A DNA stretch of 64,000 nt from the NCBI GenBank assembly GCA_020747015.1, contig JAGTJM010000001.1, forward strand, positions 1,116,001 to 1,180,000, in the 5' to 3' direction. The notes beneath the pieces are model-generated. The model saw only the letters and a list, made by a program, of their open reading frames with translations. It did no database searches and was not told where the DNA came from. This document shows, in pieces, positions 23,301 through 34,800 of this stretch. This stretch comes from Pyrenochaeta sp. MPI-SDFR-AT-0127. Its lineage: Eukaryota > Ascomycota > Dothideomycetes > Pleosporales > Cucurbitariaceae. The stretch's first letter is position 1, and the number at the start of each line of letters is the position of its first letter. Made by a program: the position numbers and the translations under genes.

Positions 23301-24515
23301 TCACAGCTCGGACTTCTCTGAGCCCGCTTTCCGCTTTTCCGCTTTAAAGTCAAAAGAGCCTTCCAGCTCCATCCACTCCGCCGTGAAAGCCATAACTAGC
23401 TTTGTCCAATCTTCCACAGTGTCCATGTCCAAATGCTCCCCATCATCAGTGATCTCGTGCCAGACTTTTGGGAAAGGTGTGGGTATAATGTGTAAGATCT
23501 CCACGCCTCGGGCCATGAAAGGGACGTGATCGTCCTGCACGAAGCCACCCATGAAAGCGTTATCGCCTTTGTTGCCCTCCGGTAGGAATCGAGGTTCCGC
23601 ACGTGGTTTTTTGTCCTTGCGCTTAGCCATCTTCGTGGCATGATTAGGAGATGATTTCATCAAGCCTAGCTTCCGTAGACGATCTTCCGCATTCGCCATG
23701 TGTTTGTACGCCCAATGTGTGGTTTTGAAATACGACGGCACGCGCGGTCTGGCGGAACCGAGGAGGTCAAGTAGGAGGAATAGCTCGATTGAGTCGAGAG
23801 GGGTACGGTATATCGATGCGGCAGTGTGGAATGTTGACTCCCAGTCACTAGCTAGCGCCCTGATGATATGCAATTAGCCTTGTCTACAGAGTAGAGTTTT
23901 CTCGATGCTATACCGTGCGCCGTAGAGACTGTCCGAGTCAGTCCAGCTTTTGAAAGCCTCCTCGCCATCTAACAAAAGTATCTGGACGCCCTTATGCTCC
24001 ACATTGAAGTCGTCCGTACCGGCGGCACTCCATTTCTTGGTTAGAGCTGCATCGATACTGCGCGCAATATGCATGATCATGGCGCATGGTACCGCGCTAT
24101 CGGTCGCCCCAATGAACCCTTTGGGTGTGTACTTGCTATCGTAATGCGCAACCAACGCCAGCCTAGAGACGTCGCCCTGAAGGCTCCCAGGCGGATCACG
24201 CGTTGCAATGACGTTGACGAATGGGACTTCTTTGCCCCCACTGACTGGTGTCGTCGACGTCGAGTTGTGGAGTTCTATCCTCCATTCCGGCAGTTGCGAC
24301 TTGAAGAAGTCAAGGAAATGCTGTCGCACTAGTCTATTGCCTTCAGTCCCCGATACTCGAGTGCGGAGGATCGGTGCGAGTACAGATCCCTTTTTAATAT
24401 CGAAGTCTTCGCCAGTGCCGGGCAGGCTCTTGAGGGTCTCGTCGCTAAGATCATGGTAAGCGTGCCCCAAGGATAAGAACGAAGCGAGCGATAGAAGCGC
24501 GAAAGCGAATAACAT
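23301..24515 (-). CDS. M28-family zinc enzyme, glutaminyl-peptide cyclotransferase-like
   Basis: Predicted secretory-pathway enzyme converting N-terminal glutamine of peptides to pyroglutamate. Two exons (24515-23914, 23859-23301; 54-bp intron) give 386 aa. The start was set at the ATG giving a signal peptide (MLFAFALLSLASFLSLGHA), not at the longer frame upstream. Zinc-site marks in order: VAHYDSKY and IGATDSAVPCAM (Asp), LLLDGEEAF (Glu), and the C-terminal GGFVQDDHVPFMARG and HIIPTPFPKVWHEITDDGEH. This arrangement fits glutaminyl cyclases better than M28 aminopeptidases. A Lys/Arg-rich insertion (MAKRKDKKPRAEPR) sits before the C-terminal motif block, as in other fungal members. Biological substrates are unknown. 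Confidence 0.88.
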
Positions 24516-25098
24516 GATGATGGATGGTTCACATGAGGAACCTGCAAGGCGTGTGAGGACTATGTAGAACGCATTTGCAGCCAGGGAGTGGGCATGCTGG
24601 CACAAGGGTAGGGGAGAGTCGGGAAGAGTGAATCGTGGTCTCAATTGACCCTTAACGTGCCCCAGTCAAGCTCCCGCCGATCCGCCATGGCACGTGACAG
24701 CGCAATGCACGAAACTCTAATACTTCCCACGTAGCTTTAAAGCAACATATCAAAGCAAAGATTTGATGACTGTCAGTAAACTTCAGGCGCTTTCACAAAT
24801 TGGTGCTTGTGGACAAGTGCACATTTGCGCGTGGTAAGATGACCGATTGCAACTTCTACTCCATGTCTGACATTGTCATTGGGAAACCAAGGCTGAACAT
24901 ACAACTTTAACAACATCGAACTGGTAAAAGGGTCATCAATTTTCAAGACCTCTGGTTCATGACGCTCGGGACTACTAAACATATGCAGAAGCTTCGATTG
25001 GGAACCGCCAAGCCTATGCTCAGGGCAGCAAGTCAACCGAGCGGATTCTGACGTGCCTGCAGGCCATTCGACTACATCACCAACATCCATCAATTGAC
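24516..25098. other. Divergent intergenic region
   Basis: Shared 5' region of the M28 gene (minus) and the mitochondrial membrane protein gene (plus). A 106-codon minus-strand open frame at 24773-25093 begins 5 bp from the plus-strand start; no motif or splice signals support it. Confidence 0.5.
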
Positions 25099-26125
25099 AT
25101 GCAGCCGCGCTTCTACATACGCCCTGCGGCTTTTAAAGGTTCAGTGCCATGGACAAAAATCCGCTGCTCGGGCTTCAGGACCTTCACTAGCGACTTTGTG
25201 TCCGGAAGCCGCCAATTGAAATTTTCTGTGTCTCCAACACTCCGCTGGTTTAGCCAGACATCTAGAAAGGCAGCTAAAACTGCTGAGAAGGAAAGAAGTA
25301 TGCAGGCTTACCTCGATGCCTTGGTCCTATGCTGATAAGCGTACAGAATACAAGTCGAGATTGCTAATTTACGATGCTGGCGATGCGCGAACAACTTGGA
25401 TCTCCTTCTGGAAAGCAATGGCTTTACTCCAGTTCGGCACGACCCTAGTTTTTGGCGTGCCACCCCTATGGAACAACTCAAACCAGCCAGACCCGGCCGT
25501 GCGGAAGTCCCAGGCTATCTTGGTTGGCGTCCTTGGAACCATTCCAACTTTGACTCTGGCGTACGTAACCGCGCCATTCGTGCATCAGGTCTTCCTTCAA
25601 ATTCCCGAGTATGCTAGACGTAGCAGACAAGATCTGCTGCAATTCTCACGCACTATCAAGGCCAATCCAAGGGCTACTGCAAACACCAAACTAGAGTTCG
25701 TGACCTTGCGTATATTCCCGTTTAGGAAACACACTACTGCCTTACTGCATGAGTTGCGTGCTTTGCCGCCTATGAAGATGCGCTTGGCAAATATTGAGTT
25801 GCCCAAGACCGAAGAGTGGGCAAAGAGGCAGCGCCAAAAGGGGATTTTTAAGAGAATGTTTGAGGTGATAAGTGAGCCACGGTTCAAGTTTTACGTCAAA
25901 GAGGGGCGGCTCTACACGATGAAGACAGGAGTACCTGGCGTGTGGGAAGAAGTAGCAAAGCGCATTCAAGAACAGACCATTTTAGAGACGGACGAGACAG
26001 AGAAACCAAAGGTTGGCACGAAGAGGTCGGTGATCGTTAGAAGGCCTCTGAAGCCAGTAAAGCTTGAGCAAAAGATAGAGAACGAGAGGGTTAAGAGGCA
26101 GACTTCACGGGCACCGCAACGATAA
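25099..26125 (+). CDS. Conserved mitochondrial two-TM membrane protein (TMEM186/TMEM223-like, tentative)
   Basis: Two exons (25099-25297, 25347-26125) joined by a 49-bp GT-AG intron with a good branch site GCTGATAAG give 325 aa. The N-terminal 60 residues are rich in Arg, Lys, Ser and aromatic residues and lack acids, as in a mitochondrial presequence. After KERKYKSRLLIYDAGDAR come two hydrophobic segments (ISFWKAMALLQFGTTLVFGV and AILVGVLGTIPTLTLAYVTA). The C-terminal half is basic and contains FVTLRIFPFRKHTT. The organisation (presequence, two close membrane segments, long matrix tail) recalls TMEM186/TMEM223-type respiratory-chain assembly proteins; that link is a guess from layout, not from motif identity. 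Confidence 0.75.
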
Positions 26126-26347
26126 GGTTTGAAACTTATGAATCCAGGAATATCTGTACCATTGAGAATTGTAGGAAAGACCAGATTGTATTATACTTGT
26201 ACCCACCCGAAGGCGCCCAAATCGCTAGCCGAAAGAAACACTGGCAAGTGAAGAGTGTGTCGTAGCGATCGCGACACCACTATCAATCCGAATCTACGTG
26301 CAGGAGAATTCAGAGTGATCCCGTTAAGGCCTATTTATCTCCACCAG

Positions 26348-28325
26348 TTACAACACAGGTTTCACCTCCTCATGCTTAGTTTCCGCAGTGGCCGGCTTCT
26401 CCTTTTCGACTTCGCTGACTTGCTCACCACCATCGTGATGAACACCAGCACGCGCCAATAATTCAGTCAAACCAACTTCAGCATAGACTTCGCTCCAGCG
26501 CGCTCTCTCGCGCTCCGCAGTTCCGACCGAACCGAACAGAATATCCATCTCCTCCAAAGAAAGTCCTTTCGTCTCAGGAAAGTAAAAGTAAATAAATGCT
26601 GCCCCGAGGAAGGTTAATAGACCGAAAAAGATATAGGTACCGTACTTCATATGCTCAAGCATATCGGGAGTGACCTGACCAACAATGAAGTTGTTCATCC
26701 TAATTTGCAGTTGTAAGCTCAAGGGAGGAAGGAGAAGGCGTGGCGAACTGACCAATTAGATGAAGCACCCAGAGCAATACCATAGGGACGATTGGACAGT
26801 GGCCAGATCTCTGCAATTACGATCCAGGCGCACGGGCCCCATGAATAGCCAAAGTGAATCACGAACAACCAGACCATGACGACTGCAGCCCATCCAGCAC
26901 CTTGGTGATTCTCCCAATCGTTTGAAAAGCTTCCGACTATAGCGGCCTCCGAAAATTAGCATCTTGGCATATTTGCAGAGACTTGAGCAAACTCACAACA
27001 ATAATGTGGCAGATGCCCATGCCTATGGCACCAACGACCAACGTGGGCTTCCTCCCCCAACTATCCACGTACATGACCGCAGGAACTTTTCGAGTGTCAG
27101 CTAATCACACCGCAGTCAAATCATAGGATGGTACATACTTGTGGCAATGAACATGACAATGCCTACCACGCCTGTTGCTAGCAAGCTGACCGAGTTAGAC
27201 GACAGCCCCAGTCCCTTGAAGATGGTCGGCGCGTAGTATAAGATTGCATTGATACCTGTCCACTGCTGGAAGAACATTGTGAGCGTCGCGATAATGACTC
27301 GCTTGAACATGCCCTTGGTGGTGAACAAGCTGCCAATAGAAACAAACTGAAGCTTGAACGTTGACCAAGCGCTCATGTCCTGCAGATGTGGGAAGTTTTC
27401 TTGAAGAGACTTCTTTTCAAACAGACTTTGGGCTTTAATCTCCGCGAATTCAAGCTCGATAAGCTCATGATCCTGTGGCAAGTCTCGTAGCCTTGCGAGC
27501 ACACGCCGCGCGTCGGGTTCTCGGTCATGATGTACGAGCCAACGGGGTGAGAAGGGCATAAAAACCATACCAACACCAAGGAGGACCGCAGGGGCGAGTT
27601 GCAAAGACAGTGGCACAAGCCATGCCGCTTCCTTTTGCGAGCGTCCTGTGCCACCGATGAAATTTGTGCCGTAATCGATCCAGAAACTGATCATGATCCC
27701 GAGCGTAATCGAGAGCTGTTGTAGACCCACTAGGGCGCCACGTACTTCAGGCGGTGCGATTTCGGCATTGTACATGGGCACGATCATAGAAAGGGAACCG
27801 ACGCCCATACCCGTTACGAATCGTCCGCCGAGGATTGCATTGTGCCCTGCAGATGTCGCGGTGCATTGCACAATTACTCCTAGGATGAAAATTGCGACGT
27901 TGACCAAAATTGCATACTTGCGCGACAGAATCTCGGCAAGAAACCCAGAATACATCGTCCCAAGCCATGCGCCCAACTCTAGTATAGCAACGAGCCATCC
28001 TTGTTTCGACGAGTCCCATTCAAGGGTTTCTTGGTCCGCAATGTAGTCTCCCATATCTGAAAGCAGATCAGCTGTTTGCGCATTGGGTTGTTCTATATTT
28101 GTCCGATAATTCAAGCTTACGTTCTTTGAAGGAGGTCATAGTAAGTACACCAGAAAAGACACCTTGGTTGTAACCATACAGAAGACCTCCTAGGCACGCG
28201 AAGCATGCAATTCCAAAAACTCTCAAATTCTTCAGAAGAGCTAAAGGCCCAGATGCTCCAGAAAGCGCTTTGCGGCGAGCCAGAGCCGCTGCCTCGAATG
28301 CGGATTCACCACCGATAGGAGCCAT
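26348..28325 (-). CDS. MFS sugar transporter (SP family)
   Basis: Plasma-membrane hexose/pentose transporter, probably a proton symporter. Five exons (28325-28121, 28056-27139, 27085-26997, 26946-26753, 26699-26348) give 585 aa. Family signatures: YGYNQGVFSGVLTM in helix 1, GRFVTGMGVGSLSMIVPMYN ending in AEIAPPEVRGALVGL in helices 4-5, PFSPRWLVHHDREPDARRVL (the PESPRW-type loop), QQWTGINAILYYAP in helix 7, VDSWGRKPT and the C-terminal PETKGLSLEEMD. The C-terminal tail is long and hydrophilic with Lys/Glu-rich sequence, a likely site of trafficking control. Substrate cannot be inferred. Confidence 0.93.
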
Positions 28326-30612
28326 CTTGATGATTGTTCTTAGGCTCAAGTCCAAGGAGGAAAATCAGACTGCAAACATGCAGGAGAAATGTAGGTTCAG
28401 GTCTTTGTACAACTCGTACTGTTTAGAATCATTCCAGGAAAGAAGCTGCAAGGAACATTATGTATGCAATCATCTTACGCCTGGCCTATTTACATAATAA
28501 TCATTAAGAACTGGTACCGGCTGACGCGAGAGCATGCTCAATGGTTGTTCGCTGAAGCTTTCTGGTGGCGGATAAATTGTGCGGTTAAGCTCAGTAGCGC
28601 CACGCTTGTTTCTTGCACTGACGAGTATTAAGACTTTCGGAGAATTGTGCCTAAGACCAACGGGGGGCGGGACAGTTGGTTCGCACTCTCGGCGTGAGAG
28701 AGATAGAGAGCGTGCACAACCATACTCATAATCGCAAGTACACGGTCGTAAAGACTGGAACAGCCTTAAAAGGCGCCATGTAAGAGCAAAACGCAGTTTT
28801 GAAGAACATAACTGCACTGTTATAATAACAAACCCACCTGCGGTATTAATGTGTCTCCACGCTTGCCTTAATAATGAAGATCTTCCAGGAAATTTCGTGC
28901 ATGCATCATTGATATTGGCGGTATGGATCTACCTTGGTATGGTAATCTTCGGGTGTCAGACTGTCAGACCCCGCCTCGTATTTAGCACCCAGAAAGGTGG
29001 AGAACGGCAGTTCAGTCGTCTTATGCATTCTGCCTAAATTCGAGCTGGAGAATCATGTAAAGAAGAATGTGTTGAGGTACGGGAAGTTGCTGGCATCACT
29101 TTTTGGTTGATATTCGTGAAAGGACTTGCGCTGCGAAGTGAGGTGTCGCCCTGAGTGGGCATTTAGGAGGCTGTAGACAAGACGTCTCTGTTCACCCTTC
29201 CCGCATTTGACGTGAGACTTATGGATGCTGTTAAGGGTATTGGAGTGCAATGAAACTGTGCCATTTCAAATTCTTGTCTCTGAAGCTACCTATCTTGGAG
29301 TAACCTATGTACTGATAAGTCCTATTTTATGTAGTAGCTACAGCACACAAGCTCGTGTCTTCTACGAACATTTTTCATCAGTACTCGAATATCAAAGGGC
29401 TGTACAGAGTGCATCAACGCCGTTCGCCTTCTACAGTTTGGTTGAGATACATCTCTAGTTAACTTTCACATCAGGCAAGTTGTATGAAACTTTGCGTCCT
29501 CTGAAAGTCGAAATTCGGTCTCCCTTGGCCAGAACGACACTTCCAACTATCAAAATAAATCAGCAGTGGTATTATGCCTACTTAAGGCTCGAGGTATACT
29601 GCGAAAAAGGGTCATACAAGATGACTTATGTTCTTGTTCATGCTACGGCACAACTTTTACGGCATGATCAAAGTTTCGGAAGAAAATTTCAACAGCTCAA
29701 AGAATGTAGAGAGGTATATGAGGCAGACACATGAATCTTAAGCAGTCCAAGGCTTTCAGAACAGTTGCCACTTCAGTATGGCAATGGACAACGCATCTGG
29801 TACCAGTTTTGTGACAGCTGCTACGCATCATTGTGATAAGCGATAATCATTGGTAACTTCGCCTGTATGATGTGTTTGTTCATGCCTAGGCTCGGGCTGG
29901 TACGGGAACCAACCTTGAAGAAACGGCGACACCGTATACAAAATCATACAACACAAGCAGTAGGACACTGGAGTAATTAGCTCAACATAAGCAGCACGGA
30001 TATAAAAGCTTTCGAAAGTCCTGATATATGATTATCAACTGGTTTGTTATGATTTACTAGAGCATCTTGATCCGCAGATTGTTGAGAAGTGTTAAAGGAA
30101 CAGTACTAGTGAGTAAGCTTGGACCAAGTGGGAATGGGCTGCGAGGTTTGTTGCCGAGGCCCCTACAAGCACGCAACGTCCCACGATCGACGCACCTTAT
30201 ACTCAGCCCGGCCACGTTCTAGTATTTGTAGCATATTACTTCAATCTCTCGTCTTTTGGTTGAAGACGCCCTTGGCGTGCTCGTCCTGGCTGCATCGCAG
30301 GTCTCCCGTTACACTTGGCCAAACGGCAAGTAAACGCTACCCGGCGTACCCGTTGACTGAGCTCACGGAAATCGCACGTACTCTTTTCCCAATCTCAATT
30401 ATTGTGCTTCTCAAACATCCATTCAACAAGGGCTTGAAACCAACACTATAACGTTTGCAACTCGCTGAGTGCGATCGCGCCAGATTGAGGCAGTTTCAAC
30501 GCCCTATACCCGATTGAGCAGCAGCCCGCATAGAAGAGCACCTTGTTGGTGGCAGCGTCGACATCTGGCCAAGGCATTTCGACATCCGAGTATACCGATT
30601 TTCGTGACGAGC
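28326..30612. other. 2.3-kb intergenic region, no gene recognised
   Basis: Divergent space between sugar transporter and superoxide dismutase genes. Open frames such as 28470-28817 (minus), 29480-29734 and 30119-30451 (plus) have no recognised motif. GC content varies but no repeats, terminal inverted repeats or tRNA were seen. Confidence 0.5.
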
Positions 30613-31478
30613 ATGATGTGGGAATCTCGACTATCCATCCTTCTCTTCTACCTTCTCACTTCATCCACTGTCATTGCTTCAGAGCAACAGCCATTCGAGT
30701 TTGGAGATATGTCCGCACCACAGTACTCCCTACCCCCTCTTCCGTATGCATACAATGTACGTTCCCCCTCCTGGCTTACATTGTGCCCCACATGCGTCAT
30801 ACTGACTCTTTGCGAGGCTCTGGAACCGCACATCTCGGCCCAGATCATGGAGCTGCACCACAGCAAGCACCACCAGACCTACATCACAAACTTGAATGCT
30901 CTTCTTAAGTCACAGGCCGAAGCAGTTCATACCTCAGACATCACGGCCCAGGTTGCTCTACAACAAGGCCTCAAGTTCAACGCTGGCGGCCACATCAACC
31001 ACTCCCTCTTCTGGCAAAACCTCGCTCCAGCGAACTCGCCTGAAGCAAAGTTTTCTGCTGCCCCAGAACTTTCAAGTCGCATCAAAGCAACTTGGGGCGA
31101 TGAGGACAAGTTCAAAGAAGCTTTCAACGCCGCTTTACTTAGCATTCAGGGTAGTGGCTGGGGCTGGCTCATCAAAGTCGAAACAGGAAATGAAAGTAGA
31201 CTAGCTATTGTTACAACGAAAGACCAGGACCCTGTAGTCGGCAAGGGCGAGGTGCCCTTGTTTGGTGTGGATCTCTGGGAGCATTCTTTCTACCTACAAG
31301 TAAGTTTAATGGCTCCACCTTTTCAATAGTACTAAAAGTATCCTAACTTTGAAAGTATCTAAACAACAAAGCTGCCTATGTCAAGAACATTTGGAATGTC
31401 ATCAATTGGAAGGTTGCTGAGGAGCGTTATCTTGGATCCCGCGCAGATGCATTCAAGATTCTCAAGGCCTCTATTTAA
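30613..31478 (+). CDS. Manganese superoxide dismutase with optional signal peptide
   Basis: Converts superoxide to oxygen and hydrogen peroxide. Three exons; from the ATG at 30709 the coding parts 30709-30756, 30817-31299 and 31356-31478 give a 217-aa protein opening MSAPQYSLPPLPYAYN, the usual fungal cytosolic form. Metal ligands are visible: His30 in MELHHSKHHQTY, His in NHSLFWQNL, and Asp and His in FGVDLWEHSFY, with gateway Tyr38. Gly in GGHINHSLFW and Gln in IQGSGWGWL indicate the manganese type. In-frame ATGs at 30613/30616 add WESRLSILLFYLLTSS-type sequence, a good signal peptide ending near TVIA/SE, so a secreted 249-aa form is possible. There is no mitochondrial presequence. Coordinates are given for the longer form. 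Confidence 0.9.
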
Positions 31479-31866
31479 GTTGCGCAGCTCTACGTATATC
31501 AATTAAGCGCATACGTCACTATTCGGCGCAAATTGGAGTCTATAAAGTCTTGAAGTACCATGTTGTCTCTCTAGTGTTGATGTTGCATAAAAATGACCAA
31601 TCGGAACGTTTCCTGAAACTTGCTCAAAGAGACTCAATAACCCCTCAAGCCTCACACTCCACGAGAAAGCATCAGGGAGATTACGATTATCTCAAAAGGA
31701 ATGGCATAGACTCTCTTTTGCCTACAAGATCCTATTGTATCGACCTTGCTGTTACCTCAATAATCTCAAACCTAACATCTCTTCTCAGGTCACTGCACCT
31801 TCCTCCTAGTCCAAAGCTCACTATTCTTTCAAGCTTTCTTCCACACTATCGCAAAGTTCTTCAAAA

Positions 31867-32332
31867 ATGTGCAATGGTCACTCAGCTCGAGTTAGCCAGG
31901 GCGGCTCAATCGCAGTACTTCGTCCTACCTCACACCTCGTGCGATCACAGTCGGAAGAGGACATGCTCCTCTTATTCAGCAACCAGTTCGCAAATGCCGG
32001 GACAAACATTGAGTTTCAGGGCCTTGAAGAGCATTTCCAGCAACAAAGACTTTGGGTCGTCATTCAGTATGGTAAATCTAGTATACTAAAAGACAATTCT
32101 GCTGACCTTTAATAGTCGGGATGGCGACCTCTCTACCACATCACCAACAATAGCGACAAATCCACTGTACTCTTTTCCGCTTGATTCCGCTCTAGATATC
32201 GGCATGCAATTACCACAAAAACTGGATCTTGGCGTAGGCGATGCTGGCATCATCGGGAGAAGAATTTCTGTCATGACGAAATCGACTGAAGGCCCATTAA
32301 CTGTTGCAGAAGGAATCATTGGATGGAATTGA
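31867..32332 (+). CDS. Possible small two-exon gene, unknown function
   Basis: Tentative model: 31867-32071 joined to 32154-32332 (82-bp GT-AG intron), 127 aa. Exon 1 contains SEEDMLLLFSNQFANAG and ends LWVVIQY; exon 2 contains MQLPQKLDLGVGDAG and ends TVAEGIIGWN. Exon 2 shows strong purine-first codon bias on the plus strand. The acceptor is uncertain: a better branch site/acceptor pair ends at 32115 but leads to an early stop in the exon 1 frame. A minus-strand frame (32086-32487) also stays open. No family recognised. Confidence 0.28.
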
Positions 32333-33238
32333 AACTCGGAGTCGGTTTTGTACTTTGATGTAACATTTCGCATTGATAGTAGGTGTCCTGGCGTATTTGC
32401 ATTTTTATTGAGTATTGCTCTATATCCTATCAGCTTTATGCACCGAGTCCAATCAGACACCATTACCGAAATATGATACATAAACACATAGTCAGGTCGT
32501 CTTTAGACTGGAGTGATAGCTTCAGAGTCCTATTTGAAGATAAAGAGGCATTCTTTTGTGATAATGATACAGAGCTGCACCCACACGTGACGAGCATGGA
32601 ACTGAAGTGCCTCTTAGTAGAGTTGCGGCGAATGTCGTCGATGGCAACAATGCCTCAAGTTGCTTCAGAATCGTTTCGAATTATTCTCCTACAAAAACTG
32701 AGAGCTGAACGTTCATGCATTATTTAGCCTTACGCTCAGTGACATTGACTATTGCTCACAGTGACAAAATGACTCCACGAAGCGCTCGATCTTGTGGGCG
32801 ATCTACGCGCGTTGGCCGTTCGACCTCTTTGACGCATTATCACTCTCTGCTCCTTAGTGCCCAAAGGATCTCACGAGGCTGATTAGTGGTGGTCGCCATG
32901 TACTAATCGAACTCCAACGCTCTATTATCCTCTTGACCGAAGTCATAGACATTTTTATTTAATCAATGGATTCCGCTATTGTAGCTTGCCCACATGACCT
33001 TGAAATCATCTGCTCATTCAATGATTGCCCACAACGTCAGTGAGTACAAGCGAGTAAGACTGTTTGCCTGCACCTCCACTCACCAATAGTGATATATGCG
33101 GTTCTGGTTCTGGCCCAAAGTTCCCAGTCTAACGTGCTGTTCAAATCCCCTCGCACAACTCCACATTCTCACTGCATTTTCATGACTACTCCTTGCTTTT
33201 TCAACGACCTGTTAGAACGCCATACCCTCTAGCCCGTC
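32333..33238. other. Intergenic, no gene recognised
   Basis: Upstream region of the GH128-like gene; AT-rich, with only motif-less short frames. Confidence 0.55.
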
Positions 33239-34295
33239 ATGATGTTGCTCACCATCTTGACTTTGCTGGCGATGCCCGTTGTCGCAATCGCAACCCCAAT
33301 ATCTTACAACAGCACCATGCTGCTGCGCTCAGTTCCAGAAAAACCTGCACACGAGCGTCGAGGTATCGCATTCAACAATGCCGATTTCGTCCGTCATTTC
33401 GCTAAAGAAGGGACACATGTGACGTGGTGCTACAACTGGGACTCATATTCATCTGCGACAACTGTGTGGTATGGCTATGTCCCGATGCTGCACTCACTTC
33501 GTCTCGATCATACGGGTCCTTGGAAAGGGCGTGCGGAGAAGGCAGCGCGGGATGCTGGAATGGACAAGCCATCGTGGTTCCTGGCTTTTAATGAACCTGA
33601 TAATTGCCAGTAAGTAGTTTCTACCTCAGCCACGATTATCCATTATCAATACAGAGGGAATGAAAGTGCTTTATAATGTCTAACATATTCCTTGGTCTAA
33701 CGCTGACGTAGGGGCAGTAGTGGTGGTTCTTGTATTACTGTGCGCGACGCAGTCGACGGCTGGAAGGAGCACATTGGACCTTTTAAGCACTTCAAGGAGA
33801 AAATGTATCTGGGTTCTCCTGCCGTGTCCAACGCCGCCTCGTCTGACAGCACAGGTCTGGGTTGGCTGGCGAAGTTTATTGCTGCTTGTACTGACTGCAA
33901 CATCGATTATATCACTATACATTGGTACGTCCAATCAATGCTGACTTCGTTCTTTATCCTTCAGCGTTCAATTCGAACCACAATGTATGACCTCGAGTTT
34001 GATTGTTGATAGGTATGGTCGTGCCGACAACATCGCCAACTTCAAGAAGCACATCGAAAATGCTCGCGCTGTTGCCCAGGGCCGTCCAATATGGATCACC
34101 GAATTCAAGCCTGCTGGAACAGATGAAGAGATTAAGCGTTTTCTTGACGAGATACTTCCTTGGATGGACAACACAGGCGATATCCATCGGTATGCGTACT
34201 TTATGGCTCGCCCAGGCCCTGGTATGCTTATCAACGACCCACAAAATGACGTTTCGGATATTGGGCAGTTTTACAACTTCCATCATCGGCACTAG
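33239..34295 (+). CDS. Asl1-like / GH128 cell-wall glycoside hydrolase
   Basis: Predicted secreted beta-glucan-active TIM-barrel protein, related to the alkali-sensitive linkage protein Asl1 of the fungal cell wall. Three exons (33239-33609, 33712-33924, 34013-34295) give 288 aa. Signal peptide MMLLTILTLLAMPVVAIA is followed by RGIAFNNADFV, WCYNWDSY, the acid/base candidate FLAFNEPDNCQGSSGGSC split by intron 1, DYITIHWYGR split by intron 2, and the second carboxylate WITEFKPAGT. The protein ends a few residues after RYAYFMARPGPGM..NDPQNDVSDIGQFY, so there is no GPI signal or Ser/Thr tail. The pair of glutamates (NEP and TEF) is as expected for an active enzyme. Confidence 0.9.
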
Positions 34296-34800
34296 AGGCG
34301 GCTCAGTGATGAAGATTTGGGAACCATGTGGAAGCCTGACGACTATATTGGTTTGACGTCCAACGTCAAGTAGGGAAAAGGACCCCTGTGTAACTAATCG
34401 AATGGTCTCGGTATGGCACAGGAAGACCGCAGTGTGAGTATTCCGGAATGTATATGGTAAGCGGAAGAAGGTGCTGGTGGAGTTTGACTTTATCCATTGC
34501 TTGATAGTTTCATGAGGCTCAATTCATTTGGTCTACCAATCTCAAGCGTCTAGGCTTCTCCATGCTGTACATTTCCTTTTTTTTCCAGGGCCAGGAATGC
34601 CGTGATTCTAAGTATGAGCGGTCACTTTGCTTGCAATGGTTGGGATAACAGTCATGATTGAGGCAAAATTGACTCGGGCGAAGCCGTGGAATATCAATGT
34701 TACGCTGGAATGCTCACATACTCCGTGGCTTTGTGCCAAAGAATACCCCGAACCCATAATATACACATATATCTGATCACTTAGAGCTCTTATACAGCGT
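34296..34800. other. Intergenic, convergent 3' ends
   Basis: Space between the GH128-like gene and the mS26 gene, with several poly-T/A tracts. Nothing recognised. Confidence 0.6.

Noticed and set aside
24773..25093. 106-codon minus-strand open frame in the divergent promoter
   Set aside because: Starts 5 bp from the plus-strand gene start, no motif, no splice signals leading into it, and it would occupy the promoter of its neighbour.
32086..32487. 133-codon minus-strand frame overlapping the candidate small gene
   Set aside because: Codon periodicity favours the plus strand in the overlap, and no motif supports the minus frame.
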